Shown piece after piece: positions 55,737 through 64,000 of a DNA stretch of 64,000 nucleotides (its first letter is position 1; each line of letters begins with the position of its first letter). The notes under the pieces were generated by a model that worked only from the letters and a program-made list of their open reading frames with translations, had not been told where the DNA came from and made no database searches. Source of the stretch: Halosolutus halophilus (GTDB lineage Archaea > Halobacteriota > Halobacteria > Halobacteriales > Natrialbaceae); assembly GCF_022869805.1 (NCBI RefSeq), contig NZ_CP094974.1, forward strand, positions 2,480,001-2,544,000, given 5' to 3'. The position numbers and the translations under genes are program-made.

Positions 55737-57373
55737 CGCTCGTCACCTCCGCGTTCGCTGCGGGCCATGCCGTCTATCTCCGACGGCGCGGCCGTGTCAG
55801 TGCCGGGCCGTTCGCCGGCCATCAACAGCCCGAGTTCTTCCTCGGTGAGGTCGTCCGGATCGGTGACGTCCATGAACTCGCCCTCGTAGATGACGGCCAG
55901 TCGGTCCGACAGCCCCCGGACCTCCTCCAGGTTCGACGAGACGAGGAGTATCGCGACGCCCTCGCGCCGGAGTTCGAGCAGTCGATCGTGGATGAACTCC
56001 GTCGACCCGATGTCGACGCCGCGCGTCGGGTGGGTCGCCACGACGAGGTCGGGGTCCCGTTCGAACTCCCGACCGACGATGAACTTCTGCTGGTTACCGC
56101 CCGACAGCGATCGAGCGTCGGCGTCGGCGTCCGGCGGCCGGACGTCGTAGGTGTCGATGATCGCGTCCGTGTGGTCGCGCACGTCGGGCCAGTCGATCCG
56201 TCCCGAATCGGTGAACGTCGGCGACCGCTGGCTGCCGAGCACGCCGTTCTCGACGAGATCGAACGGCATCACCAGTCCCTGTTCGTGTCGATCCTCCGGA
56301 ACGTACGCCATTCCGGCCTCGATTCGACGTCGGCGAGACCACTCGGTGATGTCGGTGCCGTCGAACCCGATCGATCCGTCGTCCGGCGTTCGAAGGCCGG
56401 TGATCGCCTCGATCAGTTCCGACTGCCCGTTTCCGTCGACGCCGGCGATCCCGAAGATTTCGCCCGCTCGAACCTCGAGGTCGATGCCGGAGACGTCGGT
56501 GACGCCGTGACCGTTCTCGACGGTGAGATCGGACGTCGAGAGGACGACGTCACCGGTCTCGCTCGGATCGGGGTCGACCTCGAGCAGGACCTCACGACCG
56601 ACCATCAGTTCCGCCAGGTCCCCGCGACTGGTCGTGGCGGGATCTACCGTGCCGACGGACTCGCCGTCCCGGAGGACGGTGATGGCGTCCGCGGCGTGCA
56701 TCGCCTCACCGAGTTTGTGGGTGATGAAGATGATCGTCTTCCCCTGGGCGGTGAGTTCCTCGAGGACGTCGTAGAGGCCCTCGACCTCCTGTGGCGTGAG
56801 GACCGCCGTGGGCTCGTCGAGGATGAGGACGTCCGCGCCCCGGTAGAGCGTCTTGAGGATCTCGACCCGCTGCTGGACGCCGACGCTGACGTCCTCGACG
56901 GTGGCTCCGGGGTCGACGTCGAAGCCGTAGCGGTCACAGAGGTCGCGGATCTCCCGATCGATCCGCTCCCGATCGACCGCGAGTCCGAACCACTTCCGGG
57001 GCTCGTTCCCGAGCGCGATATTCTCGGCGACGGTCATCGGATCGACCAGCATGAAGTGCTGGTGGATCATCCCGACACCGGCGTCGATCGCGTCCCGGGG
57101 CGTCTCGAACGATCGGCTCTCACCGGCGACGACGATTCGGCCCTCCTCCGGCCGGTAGAGTCCGTAGAGGACGTTCATCAGGGTCGTCTTTCCGGCACCG
57201 TTCTCGCCGAGTAGTGCGTGAACGGTGCCGCGCTCGACGACGAGGTCGACGTCGTCGTTGGCGACGACGCCCGGGAACCGCTTCGTGATTCCGTCGAGGT
57301 GAACGGCGACGTCGTCGCTCGTCGCGGCCGTCTCGTCGGTTCCACCGTCGGGTGGCGCTCCCGGCTGGCTCAT
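55733..57373 (-). CDS. nucleoside ABC transporter ATP-binding protein (two NBDs)
   Basis: 546 residues with two nucleotide-binding domains. NBD1 has Walker A GENGAGKT (56-63) and DVLILDEPTAVLTP (Walker B). Its signature is degenerate (VSVGVQQRVEILKTL). NBD2 has a degenerate Walker A (GVDGNGQSE) and an intact signature LSGGNQQKF. This is the standard asymmetry of sugar and nucleoside importers (MglA, YufO). Overlaps with both neighbours show a single operon. The N-terminal 20 residues are polar and acidic. Confidence 0.92.
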   Translation of the reverse strand: MSQPGAPPDGGTDETAATSDDVAVHLDGITKRFPGVVANDDVDLVVERGTVHALLGENGAGKTTLMNVLYGLYRPEEGRIVVAGESRSFETPRDAIDAGVGMIHQHFMLVDPMTVAENIALGNEPRKWFGLAVDRERIDREIRDLCDRYGFDVDPGATVEDVSVGVQQRVEILKTLYRGADVLILDEPTAVLTPQEVEGLYDVLEELTAQGKTIIFITHKLGEAMHAADAITVLRDGESVGTVDPATTSRGDLAELMVGREVLLEVDPDPSETGDVVLSTSDLTVENGHGVTDVSGIDLEVRAGEIFGIAGVDGNGQSELIEAITGLRTPDDGSIGFDGTDITEWSRRRRIEAGMAYVPEDRHEQGLVMPFDLVENGVLGSQRSPTFTDSGRIDWPDVRDHTDAIIDTYDVRPPDADADARSLSGGNQQKFIVGREFERDPDLVVATHPTRGVDIGSTEFIHDRLLELRREGVAILLVSSNLEEVRGLSDRLAVIYEGEFMDVTDPDDLTEEELGLLMAGERPGTDTAAPSEIDGMARSERGGDER

Positions 57374-57379
57374 GAGCGA

Positions 57380-58432
57380 TTACAGTTCGTCTGGGACGTC
57401 GATCTCGCCGTCGATGATCGCCTGCCTGGAGTCGTCGAGGGCGCTTTTGACATCGTCGGGGATTTCGTCCCCGAGGGTCTGCCCGTAGACCGCCTCGACG
57501 CCGTCCGCTTCGAGGCCGAGTTGTTCGACCTCGCCGCCGGTGAACTCGTCGTTGACGACGGATTCGACCGCGGTGAAGACGGCGGTATCGACGCGCTTGA
57601 CCATGCTCGCGAGGATGACGTCGGCGTAGTCGGATTCGCTCTGGGACTGGTCGGCGTCGACGCCGATCGCGAACCGGCCCTCGGATTCGGCCGCCTGGAA
57701 GACGCCGACGCCGGTCGCGCCCGCCGCGTGGAAGATGATGTCGGCACCCTGATTCTGGTACATCGATCGCGCGGCCTCCTGTCCGCCCGCGGTGTCGTTG
57801 AAGTCGCCGACGTAACTCGAGACGACCTCGGCGTCCTCGTTCGCGTACTCGACGCCGGCCGTGAAGCCGGCCTCGAACGATTCGATCAGCGGCGATTCGA
57901 CGCCCCCGACGAAGCCGACCACGTTCTCGTCGGGATTCGTTTCACCGTCGCCGGCCGCAAACTCCATGTCGGTCAGCAGTCCGGCGAGGTGACCGACCTG
58001 GAACGACCCCTGTGGCTCGCCGAAGACGAAGCTCCGGACGTTGTCCGCCTCGACGACGGCGTCGATGATCATGAAATTCTGGTCCGGGTACTCGGGCGCG
58101 TTTCCGGACAACGCGTCCTCCTGTGCGAACCCGATACAACTGATCAGGTCGTACTCGCCGGACTCGGCGAAGTCGCGCTGTGCGCCGTCGAACTCGCCCG
58201 CTGACTCGGGTTCGGTTTCGTCGACGGCCACGTTGTACTCGTCCTGGGCGTCCTGTACGCCCCGCTGTGCCATGTCGTTGAACGAGTTGTCGCCGAGTCC
58301 ACCAGTTGCGTACACCATTCCGACCTTAACGTCCGCCCCCGATTCGTCACCGAACCCGCCGACGCAACCGGCCATCGCCGCGAGTCCAGCAACCGTTCCC
58401 CCTTTCAAAAACGTCCGTCGATTTCGTGACAT
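57380..58432 (-). CDS. BMP-family nucleoside-binding Tat lipoprotein
   Basis: 350 residues from ATG complement 58430-58432. The N-terminus MSRNRRTFLKGGTVAGLA carries a twin-arginine motif and is followed by the lipobox MAGC (Cys23), so it is exported folded and lipid-anchored. The mature part has VGMVYATGGLGDNSFND, FVGGVES and IIFHAAGATGVGVF, typical of the PnrA/Bmp purine/pyrimidine nucleoside receptors. The binding partner of the permeases. A TATA-like box (58457-58466) precedes it, making it the first gene of the operon. Confidence 0.92.
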   Translation of the reverse strand: MSRNRRTFLKGGTVAGLAAMAGCVGGFGDESGADVKVGMVYATGGLGDNSFNDMAQRGVQDAQDEYNVAVDETEPESAGEFDGAQRDFAESGEYDLISCIGFAQEDALSGNAPEYPDQNFMIIDAVVEADNVRSFVFGEPQGSFQVGHLAGLLTDMEFAAGDGETNPDENVVGFVGGVESPLIESFEAGFTAGVEYANEDAEVVSSYVGDFNDTAGGQEAARSMYQNQGADIIFHAAGATGVGVFQAAESEGRFAIGVDADQSQSESDYADVILASMVKRVDTAVFTAVESVVNDEFTGGEVEQLGLEADGVEAVYGQTLGDEIPDDVKSALDDSRQAIIDGEIDVPDEL

Positions 58433-58456
58433 GGGCACGACTAGCGTACACCATCG

Positions 58457-58466
58457 ATTTATACCC
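58457..58466 (-). promoter_or_regulatory. TATA-like box of the nucleoside ABC operon
   Basis: GGTATAAATC on the minus strand lies 24 bases before the BMP lipoprotein start, with no Shine-Dalgarno, consistent with a short-leader message. Confidence 0.65.
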
Positions 58467-58602
58467 GTCGGAATCCTCGATGGTGCGTCGACGAAACAGG
58501 TGATCTATCCGACATCTGTTCCGTTCACGGCCGGTACGATCGATTTCCGGTTCGGTTCGGACCGAGCGAATCCGGGGAATCCGGGGGCGTTGACGGATCA
58601 CC

Positions 58603-59994
58603 TCACTGCGGATCGGCGTCTGTCACCACCGACTCGACGACCGAACGGGCCTGGTCGACCAGTTCGTCGACATCGTCGCTCTCGGCGTAGAGCCGAACGT
58701 ACGGTTCGGTCCCGCTCGGGCGCACGAGGAGCCAGGACGCGTCGTCGAACTCCAGTCGAACGCCGTAGTCGGTGTCGACGGCCGCCTCGGGGAACCGATC
58801 GGGCAGGTCGGTCTCGAGCGTGGCCATGACGTCGGTCTTGGCCGCGTCCGGACAGTCGACGCTAACCTTCCGGTAGGGACGTTCGGTGACCGGTTCCCGG
58901 AGCGCCGCCGTGTCCCCCGCGTCGGCGACGAGCGCGGCGACTGTGGCGGCGCTCGCGACGCCGTCGATCCAACCCCCGAACGCGGTGTGAATGTGTTTCC
59001 ACGGCTCCGCGGCGAAGACGACCTCGGTGTCAACGCCGCCGCGCTCTCTGGCGATCCCCTCGTGGAGCGCCCCGAGTCGCACCCGCTCGACGCGGCCGCC
59101 CGCCTCGCGGACCTGCTCGTCGATGCGGGCCGAGGCGTTGGGGGTGGTGACGACGACGGGATCGTCGACGTCGCTCTCGGCCGTGTAGTGGGCCGCCACC
59201 GCGGCGAGGACGGTGTCCTCGTGGATCACGTCGCCGTCGGGACCGAGGACGACGAGCCGATCGGCGTCCCCGTCGTGAGCCAGTCCGAGGTCGAACGCGC
59301 CGGCCGCGAGGAAGTCGGAGAACTCGGCGAGCGTCTCGGGAGTCGGTTTGCTCGGCCGGGCGGAGAAGTGGCCGTCGACGGACGCGTTGACGCCGACCAC
59401 GTTCGCTCCCAGCCGATCGAGGACCTGTGGCGTTGCGAGCGACCCCACACCGTTCCCGCAGTCGACGGCGATCGAGAGCCCCGCGAGCGGTCGTTCGTTC
59501 GGGGACCCCGCCTCGCTCCCGTCGCCGAACCGATCGCGGACATACGCGACGACGGCGTCGCGGTATCGATCGAGGATTTCGAGCCGGTGTGCCTCGCCCC
59601 ACTCGTCCCACGGCGCGAGTCCGCGGGCCTCGCCGGTGACGCGGTCGTCGATCGCCCGCTCGGCGTCGCTGTCGTACTCGACGCCGTCGGCGAAGAGTTT
59701 GATCCCGTTGTCGGTCGGCGGGTTGTGACTCGCGGTGAGCATCACGCCCCGGCGACCGCGCGAGGCGAACGCGAGTGCGGGCGTCGGGACGACGCCGACG
59801 CGGCGGACGTCCGCACCGGCGCTCTCGAGGCCGGCTTCCATCGCAGCCGCGAGCGCTGGGCCCGTCTCCCGGCCGTCACGGCCGACGACGAACGTCGTTC
59901 CGGGGTCGCCCGCCGCCTGCCCGACCGCGAGTGCGAGCGACGGTGTAACCTCCTCGACTGGCCCCCGGATCCCTGCTGTCCCGAACAGTGTCAT
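58603..59994 (-). CDS. phosphohexomutase-family enzyme, possible phosphopentomutase
   Basis: 463 residues from ATG complement 59992-59994. The start FGTAGIRGPV, phosphoserine loop MLTASHNPPTDNGIK, metal loop DGDADRL and late RPSGTEPYVRLYAE are the four conserved sites of alpha-D-phosphohexomutases. It lies directly upstream of, and in line with, a nucleoside importer. Nucleoside phosphorylases release ribose-1-phosphate, so phosphopentomutase action (to ribose-5-phosphate) is likely, though phosphomannomutase or glucosamine mutase action cannot be excluded. A TATA-like ACATATAAG is about 30 bases before the start. Confidence 0.85.
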   Translation of the reverse strand: MTLFGTAGIRGPVEEVTPSLALAVGQAAGDPGTTFVVGRDGRETGPALAAAMEAGLESAGADVRRVGVVPTPALAFASRGRRGVMLTASHNPPTDNGIKLFADGVEYDSDAERAIDDRVTGEARGLAPWDEWGEAHRLEILDRYRDAVVAYVRDRFGDGSEAGSPNERPLAGLSIAVDCGNGVGSLATPQVLDRLGANVVGVNASVDGHFSARPSKPTPETLAEFSDFLAAGAFDLGLAHDGDADRLVVLGPDGDVIHEDTVLAAVAAHYTAESDVDDPVVVTTPNASARIDEQVREAGGRVERVRLGALHEGIARERGGVDTEVVFAAEPWKHIHTAFGGWIDGVASAATVAALVADAGDTAALREPVTERPYRKVSVDCPDAAKTDVMATLETDLPDRFPEAAVDTDYGVRLEFDDASWLLVRPSGTEPYVRLYAESDDVDELVDQARSVVESVVTDADPQ

Positions 59995-60095
59995 GGTGGC
60001 CCGTTCCGCAAGCAACTACTTATATGTCCGAGAAGGATCGTCGCCGAGAACCGGGACGTGGCGAGAGTGAGAAGAGTGGGGGGTGGCGTCTCGAG

Positions 60096-60731
60096 TTACT
60101 CGGGCAGGTCGTCGATCAGCACGACGGCCTCGCCGTTGATCACCGTCGCGTCGTCGTCCTCGTTGCGGATGACCGTCTCGAGACGGTACTGGTCGTTGCC
60201 GAGGTCCTCGACGATTTCTACGCGTGCGGAGACGCGATCGCCGATGCCGACCGGCCCGCTGAACTCGAGGTCCTGCGAGAGGTAGATCGTGAGTCCGGGG
60301 AGTCGGGCCAGCGCCGCACTGATCAACCCGGAGACGAGCGTCCCGTGGACGATGCGCTCGCCGAAGCGCGTGTCGGCGGCGAACCCCTCGTCGAGGTGGA
60401 GGCGATTCGTGTCGCCGCTGACGTGGGCGAAGGCGCGAACGTCCTCGTCGGAAAGGACCTTCTCGAAGGTCACGGTGTCGCCGACGCTGATCTGATCCGG
60501 ATCGTCGACGGTCCGATCGAACTGCCAGTCGAGACTCGAGTGATCGATCGAGGGAATGGACGCAGGAACGCTGTCGCTGTCCGCACAGTTCGTGTCCTCG
60601 GAGGCGGGGAGCATGGCAGAGACTGCAGCACGGTTCGCAGCCGTCGCACTCTGCAGGAGGGTCCGGGTCATCGCCGTCCACGCGTTCGTCATGGCAGCGA
60701 AGTTACTCCCCCCAGAGTTCTGGTGTGACAT
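60096..60731 (-). CDS. MaoC/(R)-hydratase with phasin-like N-terminal extension
   Basis: 211 residues. The hot-dog domain starts near residue 75. The hydratase motif DTNRLHLDEGFAADTRFGERIVHG contains the catalytic Asp and His of (R)-specific enoyl-CoA hydratases (PhaJ/MaoC), giving (R)-3-hydroxyacyl-CoA, the monomer for PHA. Residues 10-45 (AAMTNAWTAMTRTLLQSATA and following) form an Ala/Thr-rich amphipathic helix not found in plain MaoC proteins. It may bind the PHA granule as phasins do. It diverges from phaRPEC. Confidence 0.85.
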   Translation of the reverse strand: MSHQNSGGSNFAAMTNAWTAMTRTLLQSATAANRAAVSAMLPASEDTNCADSDSVPASIPSIDHSSLDWQFDRTVDDPDQISVGDTVTFEKVLSDEDVRAFAHVSGDTNRLHLDEGFAADTRFGERIVHGTLVSGLISAALARLPGLTIYLSQDLEFSGPVGIGDRVSARVEIVEDLGNDQYRLETVIRNEDDDATVINGEAVVLIDDLPE

Positions 60732-61149
60732 CTACCCGCGCATAAGCGTGTGGGGGTTATGACTTCTTTGGCCGAAGCAATCCACACTTACTGTCCGAAA
60801 TCGGGTATTACTGACTTTCGGATCGAATCTGTGGGGCCGTTCGATCGGTGGGACGGTCGAGATGGATTCGTCGAGCGGTCGAGGTCGTCCCGATTCCGGA
60901 TCGGCCGGTTGCGATCGCGCGCCTACCAGCCCTCGACCTTGATTTCGCCGGCGTGCATCGCTTGTACGTTGCCAGGATAGAGCATTCACTCTCGCGGGCC
61001 CACGGAGATTCCGTCGATCAGCGGCGAATCCCGCCGATCGTCGACGTATACAGCGTCGACGTTATCGTAACGCGCCCCGGCGTGCGATGCCCTCGTGATC
61101 CGGTACGGGGACACTATCCGATACTCCCGGTACAGGACACGCCATCCGA

Positions 61150-61207
61150 TGCTATCTGAACTACCAGATACCACGTACACCATTTCATGGTATCAGATGG
61201 TATCTGA
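61150..61207. promoter_or_regulatory. four copies of a 10-bp operator-like motif
   Basis: TGCTATCTGA (61150-61159), TGGTATCTGG (complement 61164-61173), TGGTATCAGA (61188-61197) and TGGTATCTGA (61198-61207). The last two are tandem and one helical turn apart, nine bases before the TATA box. They are likely binding sites for a regulator of the PHA operon, with the AbrB-type PhaR the first candidate. Confidence 0.75.
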
Positions 61208-61215
61208 GGGCAAGC

Positions 61216-61222
61216 TTTATTA
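61216..61222 (+). promoter_or_regulatory. TATA-like box of phaRPEC
   Basis: TTTATTA lies 24 bases before the phaR ATG (61247), directly after the operator repeats. Confidence 0.65.
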
Positions 61223-61246
61223 CGATCGGGGCCCTCCGTACAGTTG

Positions 61247-61567
61247 ATGACGGACGACTCCGACCGATCGCTCTGGTTCCCGCCTGCGATGTTCACCGAA
61301 CAGATGCAGGAGGCAGGCGAGCAGGTCGCCGAATCCCAGCAGGAGATGATGCGGAAGCTGATGCAGGCGAGTTCCTCGAACCCGTTCGAGAGCACGTCGG
61401 CACTCGGCCCGATGAACATGGGAACGGCGACGTTCAAGGCTCGCGTCCAGAGCGGCGGTCGGATCAGCATTCCCGGCCCGGAACGGGAAGCCCTCGACAT
61501 CGAAGAGGGAGATATCGTCCAGACGATTGTCGTGCCCGTCAAACGCAACCGAGAGGATCAATCATGA
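61247..61567 (+). CDS. phaR: PHA regulator PhaR, AbrB/SpoVT domain
   Basis: 106 residues from ATG 61247 (a TTG just ahead is less likely). An N-terminal helix (FTEQMQEAGEQVAESQQEMM) resembling phasins is followed by an AbrB-type swapped-hairpin DNA-binding domain (VQSGGRISIPGPEREALDIE). In Haloferax mediterranei a protein of this type binds the phaRP promoter and the PHA granule, sensing granule formation. Its stop overlaps the phaP start by four bases. The four upstream motifs are its likely target. Confidence 0.85.
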   Translation: MTDDSDRSLWFPPAMFTEQMQEAGEQVAESQQEMMRKLMQASSSNPFESTSALGPMNMGTATFKARVQSGGRISIPGPEREALDIEEGDIVQTIVVPVKRNREDQS

Positions 61568-62049
61568 CTCAGAACCCTATGACGCAAATCTTCGACGCAC
61601 AGCGCACCGCAGTTGAACAGTCCCAGAACCTCACCCACGACGCTCTCGAGGCCCAGAAGACCTCGATCAGCGCCGTCGCCGACGTCGTTCAGACGTCGGG
61701 CGCGATGTTCGAGTCCAACGCCGAACTCACGAAGGGCGCGATTCACGCCTACTTCGACGCCATGGAAGCCTCGCTCCCCGAAGAGGCAGCCGACTTCGAC
61801 GAGGCCCGTGAACTCGTCGACGAAGGCTTCGACGCCGCCACCGAGGCCCAGTCGCAGTCCCTCGAGGCCGTCGTCGAGGCGATCGAGGAATCCGAAGCCG
61901 CCTACGACGAGTTCGCCGGCAACTACTCAGAAGTCGTCGACTCCTCGTTCGACGCCTTCCTCGAGGCCCACGAGCAGGTCGAGCAGAACGTGACGGCCGT
62001 CGCCGAAAACGTCGAAGAGGCCGCCGACGAGTTCGACGTCTCGGCGTAG
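61564..62049 (+). CDS. phaP: phasin PhaP
   Basis: 161 residues, almost wholly helical and acidic: TQIFDAQRTAVEQSQNLTHD, followed by Ala/Glu-rich repeats. It lacks Cys and Trp. It coats the surface of PHA granules and controls their size and number. ATGA overlap with phaR; 42 bases to phaE. Confidence 0.85.
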   Translation: MTQNPMTQIFDAQRTAVEQSQNLTHDALEAQKTSISAVADVVQTSGAMFESNAELTKGAIHAYFDAMEASLPEEAADFDEARELVDEGFDAATEAQSQSLEAVVEAIEESEAAYDEFAGNYSEVVDSSFDAFLEAHEQVEQNVTAVAENVEEAADEFDVSA

Positions 62050-62091
62050 AGAGCCCTCAGTCTTTTCACACTAGCACCCCAATTTTAGCCA

Positions 62092-62643
62092 ATGGCAGAC
62101 TCACAGCAGCCCCAGGCGCAGAACTGGAACGCATTCGTCGAACAGTGGAACGAACAGTTCCTCGAGACGCTCGAGGACAACATGGAGGCCCAGGCCCGGT
62201 TCGTCGAGAGCTGGTCGGAAGCCGTCGGCGAGGTCAGCGAGGACACCGAGATTTCGGACGGCGTCGAGGGCTACGCCCGCGCCTACGAGACGTGGATGAA
62301 CGCCTCCCAGCAGATGGTCGAGCGAATGAACGACGCCCTCGAGGGCGAAGACGTCGAGATCGAGGAGTTCCGTGACGTCTGGCTCAACACGGCCAACGAG
62401 GCGTTCAAGGAGATCATGTCGACGACGGCCTTCGCCAAGATGACCGGTGAAACCGTCGGCGACGTCCTCGAACTCCAGCAGCAGGCCGACGAAGCCGCCG
62501 AAGAGACGCTGCACAACCTCGGCTTCGCGACCGAGGGCGACGTCGTGGAGGTCGGCGATCGTCTCGTCGAACTCGAGCGTCGCCAACACGCCGTCGAGCA
62601 AAAACTCGACCGCGTCCTCGAACACATCGAAGACGAGCAATGA
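62092..62643 (+). CDS. phaE: PHA synthase subunit PhaE
   Basis: 183 residues: [20 protein letters not shown], a helical middle, [20 protein letters not shown] (PhaE signature) and a coiled-coil end ([20 protein letters not shown]). It is the non-catalytic subunit of class III synthases, shorter than bacterial PhaE, as usual in haloarchaea. Overlaps phaC by four bases. Confidence 0.9.
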   Translation: MADSQQPQAQNWNAFVEQWNEQFLETLEDNMEAQARFVESWSEAVGEVSEDTEISDGVEGYARAYETWMNASQQMVERMNDALEGEDVEIEEFRDVWLNTANEAFKEIMSTTAFAKMTGETVGDVLELQQQADEAAEETLHNLGFATEGDVVEVGDRLVELERRQHAVEQKLDRVLEHIEDEQ

Positions 62644-64000
62644 ACAACCCATACGCAACCGTTCTGGACATCCAGCGGCAGGCCTGGGAAGGTGCGGCCG
62701 ACCTGGCCGACAAGAGCCGCGTCGCACCCGAGCGAACCGAAACGCTCGAGAACGTCGAGGTCGGCCAGACCCCGAGCGAGGTCGTCTACGAGGAGAACAA
62801 GCTCCGGCTCCTCCACTACGAGCCGATGACCGAGGAGCAACACGACATCCCGATTCTCGTCGTCTACGCGCTGATCAACAAGCCGTACATCCTCGACCTG
62901 CAGCCGGACCGATCGGTCGTCCAGACGCTGCTCGAGGCCGGCTTCGACGTCTACCTGATCGACTGGGGCGAGCCGTCCAAGCTCGATCGATCGCTCACCC
63001 TCGACGACTACGTTACCCGGTACATCGACAACTGCGTCGACGTCGTGCGCGAGCGCTCAGGCCAGGATGCGATCAACGTCCTCGGCTACTGTATGGGCGG
63101 CACCAAGTCGGCCATGTACGCCGCGCTCAACCCCGAGAAGGTCGAGAATCTCGCCCTGATGGCCGCCGGGCTGTGCTTCGCCGGCGACGGCGGCGTCCTC
63201 GAACTCTGGGGGGCCGAGAACTACTACGACCCGGAGAAGGTGACCGAAACCTTCGACAACGTCCCCGCGGAGTTCCTCGACATCGGGTTCGCGCTGATGG
63301 ATCCGATCGCGAACAACCTGACGAAGTACGTCCGCTTCTACGACAACGTGGAGGACGAGGACTTCGTCGAGAACTTCGCCCGGATGGAGCGCTGGCTCGG
63401 CGAGGGGATCGACGTCGCCGGCGCCGCCTACGAGGAGTTCATCGAGGACATCTACCAGGACAACAAGCTGTACGAGAACGAACTCCACCTGAACGGCAAG
63501 CACGTCGACATCACCAACATCGACATGCCCGTCCTCCAGATCGTCGCGGAGTACGACCACCTCATCCCGCCGGAGGCCTCCAAGCCGTTCAACGAGAAGA
63601 TCACCTCCGACGACACCGAGATCATGGAGTTCGCGACGGGTCACATCGGCATGTCCGTCTCCTCGCGGAGCCACGCCGAACTCTGGCCCGACGTCTGTGA
63701 CTGGTTCGAGGCCCGATCGAGCGGGGACGGCGAAACACCGGCGGAGCCACGTGAATCCGACGCCGCGCCGGAGACGTCGGAGCCCAAAACGGCCGACGCA
63801 GCCCTCGCCGAAGACGTCGCGGGCGACGAGAGCGGTGCCGAGGGCCTGACCGACGGCAGCGCGACCGTCGATCGGAAGGCCGACGACCTCCCCGGTGAAG
63901 CGCGGTCCGACGAGGAGATCGCCGAACGCGCGGAAGACGACGTCCAGGAAGCGCCCGCGGAACCGGGCGAGATGGCCGTCGACGAGGCCATCGCCGAGGA
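62640..64000 (+). CDS. phaC: class III PHA synthase PhaC (partial, runs off the end)
   Basis: 453 codons visible from ATG 62640. Alpha/beta-hydrolase with the lipase-like box GYCMGG (catalytic Cys151), Asp306 in AEYDHLIPP and His335 in TGHIGMS. The positions agree closely with bacterial class III enzymes. It polymerises (R)-3-hydroxyacyl-CoA with PhaE on the granule. After the core (about 357) an acidic extension of at least 95 residues follows (Glu/Ala/Asp-rich), as in other haloarchaeal PhaC. The stop lies outside the window. Confidence 0.95.
   Translation, partial: MNNPYATVLDIQRQAWEGAADLADKSRVAPERTETLENVEVGQTPSEVVYEENKLRLLHYEPMTEEQHDIPILVVYALINKPYILDLQPDRSVVQTLLEAGFDVYLIDWGEPSKLDRSLTLDDYVTRYIDNCVDVVRERSGQDAINVLGYCMGGTKSAMYAALNPEKVENLALMAAGLCFAGDGGVLELWGAENYYDPEKVTETFDNVPAEFLDIGFALMDPIANNLTKYVRFYDNVEDEDFVENFARMERWLGEGIDVAGAAYEEFIEDIYQDNKLYENELHLNGKHVDITNIDMPVLQIVAEYDHLIPPEASKPFNEKITSDDTEIMEFATGHIGMSVSSRSHAELWPDVCDWFEARSSGDGETPAEPRESDAAPETSEPKTADAALAEDVAGDESGAEGLTDGSATVDRKADDLPGEARSDEEIAERAEDDVQEAPAEPGEMAVDEAIAE

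Larger units (their letters stand above)
60732..61246. other. divergent control region of the PHA locus
   Basis: About 515 bases between the MaoC gene and phaR. The right part has the operator repeats (61150-61207) and a TATA box. The left part has a possible TATA for the MaoC gene near 60757. No supported gene. Confidence 0.5.

Noticed and set aside
1-64000. CRISPR array or cas genes
   Set aside because: No regularly spaced repeats and no Cas-like protein seen.

Overview
The window comes from a haloarchaeon (class Halobacteria). The DNA is GC-rich and full of CGATCG-type words, and the predicted proteins are strongly acidic. Many genes have a TATA-like box 22-30 bases before the start codon and no Shine-Dalgarno, which points to leaderless transcripts. 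Hallmark genes agree: RadB, HMG-CoA synthase, a PGF-CTERM surface protein, a Tat lipoprotein, DacZ, a TFB-like cyclin protein and a class III PHA synthase with an acidic tail. A Natrialbales-type genome is plausible, but the genus cannot be fixed from this sequence.

Left part (1-18317), cell surface. After the end of a small membrane protein comes a 609-residue secreted protein with five curlin-like repeats and a PGF-CTERM anchor. A surface-polysaccharide or protein-glycosylation locus follows (3086-17301): nucleotidylyltransferase, sugar epimerase, two large membrane glycosyltransferases, a LamG protein, a CapK-like adenylate-forming enzyme, a Gfo/Idh/MocA oxidoreductase, an AglD/LPG-synthase-like membrane protein, a GT4, a dolichol-phosphate-type GT2 and a broken second capK. 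The locus has long AT-richer gaps and two internally deleted gene copies lie in or beside it, so it looks like a recombining region.

Middle part (18419-46782), mostly core chromosome: a predicted RuvX-like nuclease divergent from radB, a CBS-HPF fusion protein, a single lycopene-cyclase domain, a CAP-domain protein, YihY, a PAS-GAF histidine kinase, an MFS exporter lying between tRNA-Val and a copy of a tRNA 3' end (a small island), adenine deaminase, cobalamin adenosyltransferase, an NAD kinase-phosphatase fusion, both halves of glycine dehydrogenase, a frameshifted DUF2270 gene, HMG-CoA synthase, malic enzyme and CoaD.

Right part (46836-64000): tRNA-Leu with a second copy of its 3' end, a dacZ-mscS pair (c-di-AMP synthesis plus a mechanosensitive channel), then a nucleoside uptake and breakdown region. 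The latter holds uridine phosphorylase, cytidine deaminase, a BMP-type ABC importer and a phosphohexomutase-family enzyme that may act as a phosphopentomutase. The window ends in a polyhydroxyalkanoate locus: a MaoC hydratase divergent from phaR-phaP-phaE-phaC, with four copies of a 10-bp motif just upstream of the phaR TATA box. phaC runs off the end of the window.
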